A stretch of 64,000 nt of DNA from JAENVT01 sp963805445 (lineage in GTDB: Bacteria > Actinomycetota > Acidimicrobiia > Acidimicrobiales > Ilumatobacteraceae). The position numbers and the translations under genes are program-made. Below the pieces are notes generated by a model. That model was not told the origin of the DNA. It made no database searches and was given only the letters and a program-made list of their open reading frames with translations. The stretch is from the NCBI GenBank assembly GCA_963805445.1, contig CAWDUI010000003.1:186001-250000 (forward strand), in the 5' to 3' direction. This document shows positions 45,983 through 53,881 of the stretch, piece by piece. Each line of letters starts with the position of its first letter. Position 1 is the first letter of the stretch.

Positions 45983-47110
45983 TCAGATGGCGGCGGGGGC
46001 GTCGACGCCCAACTCGAACTTGAGGTATTCCTCGCCGGTGTCTTCCCAGTCCTCGAACTGGATGACACCCATCTCCTCGAAGCGGCGACGCAGCCACTTG
46101 TCGTTGCGGTCGAGCAGGCCGAGCTTCTTGCAGTTCGGCACGATCTTGGAGAACAGCATCGACTGGAACACCTGCCGGGTCGGATCCTCCAGCACCAGCG
46201 GCACGATGTCGCGCACCTTCACCTCCATGCGCTCCCACACCTCTTGCTGCATGAATCGGTCGCGCATGCGAATGGCGGCCTCGAAGGCGAACTCCTGGCG
46301 GTCCTTCATCTCGGCATCGCTCAGTGAGTCGTAGACCTCTTTCAGCGACAGCACACCGAAGGCCACGTGGCGGGCCTCGTCGCTCATCACGTACCGCAGC
46401 AACTGCTTCAGCAGCGGCTCGTTGGTGAACTGGTGCATGAACCCGAACGCGGCCAGCGCCAGGCCCTCGACCATCACCTGCATGCCCAGGTACGTCATGT
46501 CCCAACGGCTGTCGTTGACGATGTCGTCGAGCAGCATCCGCAGGTGCGAGTTGATCTGGTACTTGCCACCCAGCTTCTCATCGAGATAGCGGGCGAACAC
46601 CTCCACATGGCGGGCCTCGTCGACGACCTGGGTGCTGGCGTACAACTTGGCGTCGTACCACGGCACGGTCTCGACGATCTTGGCGGTGCACAGCAGCGCA
46701 CCCTGCTCGCCGTGCATGAACTGGCTGAGGCTCCAGTTGCGGCTCTCGACGCCGAACTCGAGCCACTTCTTCTCGTCCCACTTCTCGACCGGTGTGCCGA
46801 TGTAGATCGACGCGTCGATGCCGGTGCCGATCAGCGCCTGATCCTCGGCAACCGTCTTCTCGACATCGACGTCGGTGTCCCACGGCAGATCGGTGGTGGC
46901 GTTCCACTGCCCGACCTTGGCCTTCTCGTACAGCTTGCGCAGTGCCGGGCGGCTGAGCGAGTAGTCCCACGTGAAGATCGTGTCGGCGTTGTTCTTGACG
47001 ATGTGGGCGATCTCGTCCGGGTCGTGGGTGGGGATCGCCAAGATGGCCTCGATGTCGTTGATCTCGGCTCGGCCGATGATCGACTCGTTGTCGTTGTGGG
47101 TGACAGTCAT
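45983..47110 (-). CDS. Ferritin-like di-iron oxygenase
   Basis: The 375-residue intact protein has two di-iron helix-pair motifs. The first pair is MHGEQGALL and TQVVDEARHVEVF; the second is MVEGLAL and YVMSDEARHVAFG. This EX..EXXH arrangement is that of the ferritin-like superfamily (AurF-type N-oxygenases, R2-like oxidases, acyl desaturases). The substrate is unknown. It starts 2 bases after the stop of a TetR regulator, with GAGG as ribosome binding site. It is therefore almost certainly co-transcribed with, and controlled by, that regulator. Confidence 0.85.
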   Translation of the reverse strand: MTVTHNDNESIIGRAEINDIEAILAIPTHDPDEIAHIVKNNADTIFTWDYSLSRPALRKLYEKAKVGQWNATTDLPWDTDVDVEKTVAEDQALIGTGIDASIYIGTPVEKWDEKKWLEFGVESRNWSLSQFMHGEQGALLCTAKIVETVPWYDAKLYASTQVVDEARHVEVFARYLDEKLGGKYQINSHLRMLLDDIVNDSRWDMTYLGMQVMVEGLALAAFGFMHQFTNEPLLKQLLRYVMSDEARHVAFGVLSLKEVYDSLSDAEMKDRQEFAFEAAIRMRDRFMQQEVWERMEVKVRDIVPLVLEDPTRQVFQSMLFSKIVPNCKKLGLLDRNDKWLRRRFEEMGVIQFEDWEDTGEEYLKFELGVDAPAAI

Positions 47111-47112
47111 GG

Positions 47113-47694
47113 TCAGCTCCTCGTGATGGATGGCGCGAAGGCCGGCAGGATGAAGGTTCGGATGAAGGTTCTGGCCGAGTCGGGCTCACCGAGGTCGACC
47201 TGATCGGAGGGTGCAAGGAAGTAGCTGATGACCAGTCGGGACAACAGCTCGACCAGCCGGGCGGCCTCGGGGCGCGGCAGGTAGCCGTCGACCAACGGCA
47301 CCAGGAACACGGTCGCCACCCGGATGATTCGAGGGAGACCGTCGACGGTGAGCTCGCCGAGGATCTCGCCGGGCTCGGAGGCCAGCATCATCGACAGGTG
47401 TTGATCGCCGCGCAGCTCGGCCATGGCGTGCACGACGCAGCGCACCAGCAGATCCTCGAAGTCGGAGGCGCCGTCGAGGTGGGCACTCAACCGGGTGAAG
47501 AAGTCCTCGATGTCACGGACCCGCAGCGCCTCGAACAAGACGTCCTTGCCGCCGGGGAACATGCGGTAGAGGGTGGCCCGAGACACGCCGGCCTCGGTGG
47601 CGATGTCTTCGATCGTGACCTTGGCCAGGCCCCACCGCTCGCAGCAGAACTTCGCCGCGTCGAGGACGCGCTGCTCTGCCGGGTCAAGACTCAT
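47113..47694 (-). CDS. TetR family transcriptional regulator
   Basis: The 193-residue protein has a standard N-terminal TetR helix-turn-helix: RVLDAAKFCCERWGLAKVTI, EDIATEAGVSRATLYRMFPG. A helical ligand-binding domain follows. Directly upstream lies a palindrome AGACACTTCGTGTCT, the likely operator. This implies that it represses its own operon, including the di-iron oxygenase that follows. Confidence 0.9.
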   Translation of the reverse strand: MSLDPAEQRVLDAAKFCCERWGLAKVTIEDIATEAGVSRATLYRMFPGGKDVLFEALRVRDIEDFFTRLSAHLDGASDFEDLLVRCVVHAMAELRGDQHLSMMLASEPGEILGELTVDGLPRIIRVATVFLVPLVDGYLPRPEAARLVELLSRLVISYFLAPSDQVDLGEPDSARTFIRTFILPAFAPSITRS

Positions 47695-47707
47695 GGGTGA
47701 GACGATA

Positions 47708-47722
47708 AGACACTTCGTGTCT
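47708..47722. promoter_or_regulatory. Palindromic operator of the TetR/di-iron operon
   Basis: AGACACTTCGTGTCT is a perfect inverted repeat (AGACAC/GTGTCT) centred 21 bases upstream of the TetR ATG at 47694. Outer GAGAC/GTCTC bases (47699-47703 and 47719-47723) give a second, wider symmetry. Size and position fit autorepression by a TetR dimer. Confidence 0.6.
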
Positions 47723-47765
47723 CAGTGTCAATAGGTCGGGCGCACCACTCCCGCAAAAGACCTGG

Positions 47766-48511
47766 TCACAGCCTGCCGGCGTCGATGATCCGCTGCACGA
47801 AGGCCCTGGTGCGGTCCTCCTGTGGGTCCTCGAAGATCTGCGACGGAGGGCCCTTCCTCATGGATCACGCCTTCGTGCAGGAAGCAGACCTTCGACGAGA
47901 CCTCCTTGGCGAACCCCATCTCGTGGGTGGCCAGCATCATCGTCATCCCGTCGGCCGCCAGGTCGCGCACGATGTTCAAGACCTCGCCGACCAATTCGGG
48001 ATCGAGCGCCGACGTGATCTCGTCGAGCAGCAGCAGATGGGGCTCCATCGCCAGAGCGCGCACGATGGCAACGCGTTGTTGCTGACCCCCCGACAACCGG
48101 TCGGGATACTCCTTGGCCTTCTCGTCGAGCCCGATGCGCTTCAGCAAGGCGATGCCGCGCTCCTCGGCCAACTCGCGGGACAACCCGAGCACCTTGATCG
48201 GCGCCAGGCAGACATTGGCCAAGACGCGTCATGTGCGGGAACAGGTTGAAGCTCTGGAAGACGATGCCGACCTCTCGACGCAGGGCGTCGACATCGATCC
48301 CCCGCCCACTGACCCGGTCACCGCCGAGACGGATCTCACCGCTGTCGACGGTCTCCAGTTGGTTGATGCACCGCAGCATGGTCGACTTGCCGCTGCCCGA
48401 CGCCCCGATCAGGCAGACGACCTGGTGCAGTTCGACCTCGAGGTTGATGCCGCGCAGGACCGGATTGGTGCCGAACGTCTTGTGCACATCGTGAAGTTCG
48501 AGGAAAGCCAT
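47766..48511 (-). CDS. Polar amino acid ABC transporter ATP-binding protein (frameshifted)
   Basis: The reconstructed protein of about 249 residues is of GlnQ/HisP type. LIGASGSGKSTMLRCINQLE is Walker A, GIVFQSFNLFPHMT the Q-loop, YPDRLSGGQQQRVAIVRALA the signature, and LLLLDEITSALDPE Walker B, followed by TMMLATHEMGFAKEV. Frame changes lie near 48225 and 47855; the corrected end reads IIDAGRL with stop at 47766. It energises amino acid uptake together with the permease and binding protein upstream on the same strand. It begins 3 bases after the permease stop. Confidence 0.88.
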
Positions 48512-48514
48512 CAG

Positions 48515-49384
48515 CTAGCGCCCAGCCAGTGTCTTGGCTCGTTGACGGCGAATGAGTGCGTCGAGCCAGCGAGTGAACGGGATGGTGACCAGCAAGAACA
48601 GCAGTGCGGCCATCGAGTAGGCGGCCAGCGTGCCTCTGGAGTTGTTGATGAATCGGGCCCGGCTGACCACCTCCAACATGCCGAGGACACCGATCAGCGC
48701 GGTGTCCTTCTGCAAACCGATGAAGTCGTTGAGCAGTGGCGGGATCACTCGTCGCACGGCCTGCGGCACCACCACATGGCGCAACGTCTGGGAATAACTC
48801 AACCCCAGCGACCGGGCGGCAGCAGTCTGGCTCCAATGCACCGATTCGATACCGGCGCGATAGACCTCCGAGACATAAGCACCGTAGGTCAAGCTGAGGG
48901 CGATGATGGCGTACTGGACGTCGGAGAAATCGCCGACGATCGGCACCTTGGCTTGGGCGAGGCCGAGCCCGACGATGTAGATCACCAGCAGCGACGGGAC
49001 CCCACGAAAGACATCGACGTACACCGTCGCCAAGAATCGGATCGGTCCGCACGCGGGCCCGGGCAGCAAACGCATCACGGCGACCACGAGCGCCCACACC
49101 AACACGATGACCTCGGCGATCATGAACACCTGCACGTTGATCCAGAACCCTTTGAGCAGCGACCACCATGCGCTCTGGTCGGTCATCGTCGACCAACCGA
49201 AGAACACCCGCGAGACAGCGTGATGGTTGGCGAGGAGCAGCCAGGCGATGAACGCGAGGATGTACACGGTCAGGCCGATGCCGACCGAGTACCACGCCCA
49301 ATCCCGGGCACGCTCGCCCTCGCGTCGGGCTGATTCGATCTCACCCCCGCGGGCAAGCCTGGTTGCGCGGAGGGAATGCACCAT
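48515..49384 (-). CDS. Polar amino acid ABC transporter permease
   Basis: The 289-residue permease of the HisM/GlnP family starts with an N-terminal cytoplasmic region rich in Arg and Glu. Five or more membrane helices follow, and the EAA coupling loop reads AARSLGLSYSQTLRHVVVPQ. VDVFRGVPSLLVIYIVGLG is the usual family stretch. ATG 49384 is chosen; no strong ribosome binding site is visible. It follows the binding-protein gene after a 110-base gap that holds a stable hairpin. Confidence 0.88.
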   Translation of the reverse strand: MVHSLRATRLARGGEIESARREGERARDWAWYSVGIGLTVYILAFIAWLLLANHHAVSRVFFGWSTMTDQSAWWSLLKGFWINVQVFMIAEVIVLVWALVVAVMRLLPGPACGPIRFLATVYVDVFRGVPSLLVIYIVGLGLAQAKVPIVGDFSDVQYAIIALSLTYGAYVSEVYRAGIESVHWSQTAAARSLGLSYSQTLRHVVVPQAVRRVIPPLLNDFIGLQKDTALIGVLGMLEVVSRARFINNSRGTLAAYSMAALLFLLVTIPFTRWLDALIRRQRAKTLAGR

Positions 49385-49447
49385 CGAAGGCACGCCGGCA
49401 GGAGGGAACAGAAGAGCGACGGACGCCGCTTTGCGGTATGTCAGCAC

Positions 49448-49479
49448 CCGGCCCACTCGCCGCGTGGCGAGTGGGCCGG
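49448..49479 (-). other. Strong hairpin inside the amino acid transporter operon
   Basis: CCGGCCCACTCGCC (49448-49461) and GGCGAGTGGGCCGG (49466-49479) form a perfect 14-base stem with a 4-base loop. It lies between the binding-protein stop (49495) and the permease start. No T-run follows on the minus strand, so it is more likely an mRNA-stabilising or partial-termination hairpin that lets the binding protein be made in excess than a full terminator. Confidence 0.6.
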
Positions 49480-49494
49480 CCACCCCGGAGTCGC

Positions 49495-50383
49495 TCAACC
49501 CAGGCTCACACAGGGACTTCGACGAACGGAACTGTCGACGGGATCGCCGCCGAGGTACTTGGCGATCAGGGCGTTGATGGACCCATCGTCGATCAGACCT
49601 TGGATGATCGGATCGAAGATCGCCTTCTTGCCGTTGCCCTTGCCGAAGATCGCGCCGTATTCCTCGCCGGTCTTGAACTGGGCGACGACCTCCTGCTTGC
49701 CGCCCGACTGGGCTGCCTGGCCGAGGTTGATCGGGGTGTCGATCATGACGCCGTCGACCTGGCCGGCCGACAGCGCGGCATACGCAGAGGCCAGATCGGG
49801 GAACGCCTTGACGTTGTCGAGCTTCCAGCCCGGAACCTCTCCCGAGGTGATGTAGTACTCGGCTGTCGTGGATTGCTGGACGCCGATGGTCATCTTCTTC
49901 ATGTCTTCCCAAGACGCCACCGCCGTTCCCTTGTTGACGAGGAGGCCCTGATCGCTCTTGAAGTAGCCCACTGAGAAGTCGACGACCTTGGCACGGTCGT
50001 CGGTGATGGTCACCTGCGACAGCACGATGTCGTAGCTGGTGGGATCGATCTGTCCGGCAACGATTGCGTCGAAGCCCTCGTTGCGGAACGACATCGTCAG
50101 GCCACATTTGGCGGCGAGCATGGTGGCCATGTCGTACTCGATGCCGCTCTTGATCGCATCGGGGTCGACCTCTTCTTTGCTGGTGCCCCAGAAGTTCGGG
50201 CCGGGGAGACTGGTGACCACAGCTGAGCACGCCGGACTTCACCGGCTTGCAGTCAATGGTCGTGGCGGTCGTGCCGCCGGGCGCTGCGGTGTCTGCCGCG
50301 GCAGGTGTCTTGGTGTCGCTGCCACAGGCGGCGACCAGCAAGCCGGCCGCCATCAGGCCGGCGATCAGTCGGGTTGTCTTCAT
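49495..50383 (-). CDS. Amino acid ABC transporter substrate-binding lipoprotein (one frameshift)
   Basis: The reconstructed lipoprotein has about 296 residues. The signal peptide ends in lipobox VAAC (Cys at 20), followed by a Thr/Ala-rich linker. The family 3 solute-binding domain includes SGIEYDMATMLAAKCGL, FRNEGFDAIVAGQI, SYDIVLSQVTITDDRAKVVD and AYAALSAGQVDGVMID. A frame change lies near 50222, before TSLPGPNFWG. It delivers a polar amino acid to the permease/ATPase pair encoded downstream. It is the first gene of that operon and diverges from a membrane protein gene 135 bases away. Confidence 0.87.
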
Positions 50384-50518
50384 GAGTGATCGTTCTCCGG
50401 TTGTTCACGTCTGGGCGGCGGAGGCCGCGACGGACACGGTAGTCCAGACCGAGCCGTCGCCGAATCCCTGTGACGGCGCACCGGCCGCGGCGACCTCATC
50501 GTTTAAGGTGCCAGCACG

Positions 50519-51163
50519 ATGGACACCGCGGCGGCAGACGAAGTTCTCGAGCCGCACCAGCGAGCCGCCTACGGGCCGTTTCTCCTCGTTGTGTTCGTCG
50601 GCCTGGTCGTGTGCACGAACATCGCCAACATCGTCTTTGCCCGCTGGGTGAAATCGCAGCCGGACCAACTGATCATGCTGTCGTCGCGCAATCGGTACCT
50701 GATCGGCGCGGTCGGCGCAGGGATCTCGCCGTTGTCCTACGTCGTCATTGCAACAGTTCGCCTCACGTTGGCGGCCGCCGTGTGCCACTTCCTCGGGCGG
50801 GCCTACGGCGACCACGCTCTCCGGTGGTTCACGCGATTCCTGGGGATGACGACCGAAGCCGTCGACCGCTTCGAACAGCAGTACCGCACTGCGGAGTGGG
50901 TGCTCATCCCCATTTTCGTGGGCAGCAACATCGTCTTCGTGCTCAGCGGAACGGTGCGGACCCGGTGGCGGCGCATCCTGCCGCTTCTGCTGGCGGGGAT
51001 CGCCGGCCGTTTGGCCCTGCTGTGGTGGCTCGCCAAGCAGTTCGAGTCGCAGGTCAAGTCGGTGATCGACTTCCTCCAACGCTTCCAGTTGCCGATCATC
51101 ATCGGGTCCATCGTGCTGGTCGTGCTCACCAACGTCGCCAACTTCCGCAAGGGGCGAACCTAG
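50519..51163 (+). CDS. Hypothetical membrane protein
   Basis: The 214-residue protein has about five hydrophobic segments (near 21-42, 63-90, 130-146, 155-172 and 190-205). I do not recognise the family with certainty. The pattern of short loops and a charged middle (FLGMTTEAVDRFEQQYRTAE) is reminiscent of SNARE-associated/DedA-type proteins, but no motif confirms this. It stands alone between the amino acid transporter and tpx. The 146 bases after it show no feature. Confidence 0.7.
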   Translation: MDTAAADEVLEPHQRAAYGPFLLVVFVGLVVCTNIANIVFARWVKSQPDQLIMLSSRNRYLIGAVGAGISPLSYVVIATVRLTLAAAVCHFLGRAYGDHALRWFTRFLGMTTEAVDRFEQQYRTAEWVLIPIFVGSNIVFVLSGTVRTRWRRILPLLLAGIAGRLALLWWLAKQFESQVKSVIDFLQRFQLPIIIGSIVLVVLTNVANFRKGRT

Positions 51164-51309
51164 GAAGCAATCCGTGATCGTGGCAAGCAGCAGCGCCGCT
51201 TCGCGGTTTCGCAACTCCGCGTAGAGACCGGTCCGCGACTCGGGCCTGACGAACCGCTCACCGACCGGGCGGCTGGAGACCCTGCACCGGCCTCTGGTAA
51301 ACCAGTGAC

Positions 51310-51804
51310 ATGGCTCAGACTGCACTCGGGGGAAACCCCGTCAACACCGTCGGCGACCTTCCTTCGGTTGGTTCGAAAACCCCGTCGTTCACCGTCACCA
51401 AAGCGGACCTCTCCGACATCACGCCGGCCGACCTGGCCGGCAAGCGCGTGGTGCTGAACATCTTCCCCAGCATCGACACAGCGACCTGCGCGGCAAGCGT
51501 TCGCAGGTTCAACGAGCTTGCCGGCGGCCTCGAGAACACCATGGTGCTCAACGTGTCGGCCGACCTGCCGTTTGCCCAGGGTCGCTTCTGCGGCGCCGAG
51601 GGATTGACGAACGTCGACAACGCGTCGACCTTCCGGGGCGGCTTCGGTTCATACGGCCTGACGATGGCCGACGGGAAGTTGGCCGGGTTGATGGCCCGCG
51701 CGGTCGTGGTGCTCGACGAGAGCGGCACCGTGCTGCACTCACAACTGGTACCCGAGATCGCCCAGGAACCCGACTACGACTCGGCGATCGCTGCTCTCGG
51801 CTGA
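51310..51804 (+). CDS. tpx: Thiol peroxidase
   Basis: This 164-residue atypical 2-Cys peroxiredoxin of the Tpx family has the peroxidatic Cys in NIFPSIDTATCAASVRRFN (about residue 60) and the resolving Cys in QGRFCGAEG (about 95). It reduces hydroperoxides in the cytoplasm using thioredoxin. Length and motifs match the family. It converges on dapB with no gap between the stops. Confidence 0.94.
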   Translation: MAQTALGGNPVNTVGDLPSVGSKTPSFTVTKADLSDITPADLAGKRVVLNIFPSIDTATCAASVRRFNELAGGLENTMVLNVSADLPFAQGRFCGAEGLTNVDNASTFRGGFGSYGLTMADGKLAGLMARAVVVLDESGTVLHSQLVPEIAQEPDYDSAIAALG

Positions 51805-52575
51805 TCACATGCCCAGGAAGGCGTCGAGCCCCACCGTCACCCCTTGGTGGTCGGCGATGTGCTTGCACGCCAGGATCACGCCGGGGATGTAGCTGACGCT
51901 GTCGTAGCTGTCCTGGCGGATCGTCAGGGTTTGCCCGGCCGCACCGAGGATCACTTCCTGGTGGGCAACTGCCCCGCGCATTCGCAACGAATGCACGCGG
52001 ATCCCGCCCGGGCCCTCGCCGCCTCGGGATCCGGAGTAGGCCTCGTGCTCGGTCTGATCGGCCGTCCACTCCCCCGACGCCGCTGCCATCCGTCGCGCTG
52101 TGGCGATGGCCGTTCCCGAGGGAGCGTCGATCTTGCCCTCGTGATGCATCTCGACGATCTCGGCGCTGTCGAAGTACGGCGCGGCAAGCTCGGCGAACCG
52201 CATCATCAGCACCGCACTGATCGAGAAGTTGGCAACGATCACGCAGTTGCTGCCGCTGAACTCGGTGCGGAAACTCTCGACGTCGGCGTCGCTCAGGCCG
52301 GTCGTGCCGACGACGGCGTGCATGCCGTGCATCGCCAACCAGGGCACGGTCACACGCGCAGCATCGGCGTTGGTGAAGTCGACGACCACCTCGCAGCCGG
52401 CATCCGCCAGCGACCGGAGGTCGCCGGTGAGGCTCACACCGTTGCGCAATTGACCGACCGCGTTGCGATCGATCGCGGCGACGAGGTCGAGGTCGGGATC
52501 CAACTCGACTGCCAGGCAGACAGCCCGACCCACACGTCCCCCGGCACCGACGACTCCGACCTTTGTCTGCGACAT
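51805..52575 (-). CDS. dapB: 4-hydroxy-tetrahydrodipicolinate reductase
   Basis: This 256-residue DapB has the NAD(P)-binding motif VGVVGAGGRVGRAV, VVVDFTNADAA, GTTGLSDADVE and NFSISAVLMMRF. The catalytic/substrate motif EMHHEGKIDAPSGTAIATAR is complete. It makes tetrahydrodipicolinate in diaminopimelate/lysine synthesis, the step after DapA. ATG 52575 is the start that fits the family. It is downstream of the M16 peptidase in the order rpsO-pnp-peptidase-dapB. Confidence 0.96.
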   Translation of the reverse strand: MSQTKVGVVGAGGRVGRAVCLAVELDPDLDLVAAIDRNAVGQLRNGVSLTGDLRSLADAGCEVVVDFTNADAARVTVPWLAMHGMHAVVGTTGLSDADVESFRTEFSGSNCVIVANFSISAVLMMRFAELAAPYFDSAEIVEMHHEGKIDAPSGTAIATARRMAAASGEWTADQTEHEAYSGSRGGEGPGGIRVHSLRMRGAVAHQEVILGAAGQTLTIRQDSYDSVSYIPGVILACKHIADHQGVTVGLDAFLGM

Positions 52576-52637
52576 GCAGTTGACCGTAGCCGCGTCAGCC
52601 GGCACGCCTTCGGCCTACCGTCTCACCCACGAGTCGG

Positions 52638-53864
52638 TCAGGCAGCGGGTCCGACAGTGACCACGATGGGATCAGAGGTGAAGACGCGATCGATCGTGCG
52701 CTTCACCGCCGTCTGATCGACGGCCGCCCATCGAGCGACCTGTTCGTCGATCGGGCGGATCGACCCCGTGGTGATGAGCTGGCCGCCGTTGCGGGCCATC
52801 CGGGCGCCGGTGTCTTCCAGACCGAGTTCGAACGCGCCGGTGAGGTACCCGACGGCGACATCGAGCTCGTCGTCGGAGATGCCGTCGCTGGCCAGGCGGT
52901 CGAGCTCGGATCGCATCAGCGCGACGACCTCGTCGCCGTGCTCGGGCTGCGTGCCCGCGTACATCTGGAACGCGCCGCTGTCGGCGTACGCCGAGACGCC
53001 GGAGTACACCGAGTAGGCCAGGCCACGACGCTCGCGGATCTCTTCGAACAGCCGGCTCGACAGGCCGCCGCCGAAGACGTGGTTGACGACGTCCAGTGCT
53101 TCGCGATCGTCATCACTTCGGGCCAGCGAACGACCGCCCATCACGATGTGCACCTGTTCGGTGTCGTCGTCGATCGAGTCGTGGGTGCCAACCGCGTCGG
53201 GGGCTTGCCGAGTGGGACGGTGACCGGTGGTACGAACCTCGGCGAACGCGTTCGAGACCAGCCGCAGCGCCTCGTCGTGCTCGATCGGCCCAGCCAGCGA
53301 GACGACCATCGACCCGGCGTGGTAGTGGGACTCGAAGAACTGCCTGACATCGGTCGCCGTGGTCGACTGCACGGTCGCTCGATCCCCAGCGGTCTCCCGA
53401 CCGAGCGGATGCCCGGCGAAGAGCTGGGAGACGAACATTCGATGGGCGACGTCGTCGGGCGAGTCGTCGTCCATCGCCAGTTCTTCCAGGATCACCAAGC
53501 GCTCGCTGTCGACGTCGCTCTCGCGCAACGCCGGCCGGATCAAGACATCGCCCAACAGGTCGACACCGAACACGGCGTGCCGTGCCGGCAGCCGGCAGTA
53601 GTAGGCGGTGTACTCCTTGGCGGTGAAGGCGTTGAAATCGCCGCCGACACGATCGACCGAGCGTGAGATCTCCTGCGACGTGCGGGTGGGGGTGCCCTTG
53701 AACAGCAGGTGCTCGAGGAAGTGGCTGACGCCACTGAGTTCCGCTGGCTCGTCGCGCGAGCCGACACCGACCCAGACACCGGTGGCCACCGACAACGCGC
53801 CAGGCACGTGTTCGGTGGCCACGGTGAGGCCGGATTCGAGTTGAGTGATCCGCAAATCGGTCAA
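52638..53864 (-). CDS. M16 family zinc metallopeptidase
   Basis: This 408-residue protease of the pitrilysin/mitochondrial processing peptidase type has the inverted zinc motif HFLEH (about 48-52), with the distal Glu in the following VILEELAMDDDSPDD region. The C-terminal half carries GGLSSRLFEEIRERRGLAYS. It is located between pnp and dapB, where actinobacteria have the pepR peptidase. The TTG at 53864 (MTDLRITQLESG) begins the domain. The pnp stop lies 17 bases upstream, so the two are co-transcribed. Confidence 0.92.
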   Translation of the reverse strand: MTDLRITQLESGLTVATEHVPGALSVATGVWVGVGSRDEPAELSGVSHFLEHLLFKGTPTRTSQEISRSVDRVGGDFNAFTAKEYTAYYCRLPARHAVFGVDLLGDVLIRPALRESDVDSERLVILEELAMDDDSPDDVAHRMFVSQLFAGHPLGRETAGDRATVQSTTATDVRQFFESHYHAGSMVVSLAGPIEHDEALRLVSNAFAEVRTTGHRPTRQAPDAVGTHDSIDDDTEQVHIVMGGRSLARSDDDREALDVVNHVFGGGLSSRLFEEIRERRGLAYSVYSGVSAYADSGAFQMYAGTQPEHGDEVVALMRSELDRLASDGISDDELDVAVGYLTGAFELGLEDTGARMARNGGQLITTGSIRPIDEQVARWAAVDQTAVKRTIDRVFTSDPIVVTVGPAA

Positions 53865-53881
53865 CGAGGCAAACGCTTCAA

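Noticed and set aside
49448..49479. Intrinsic terminator
   Set aside because: The stem is strong but no T-run follows on the transcribed side and the operon continues, so it is listed as an intra-operon hairpin.
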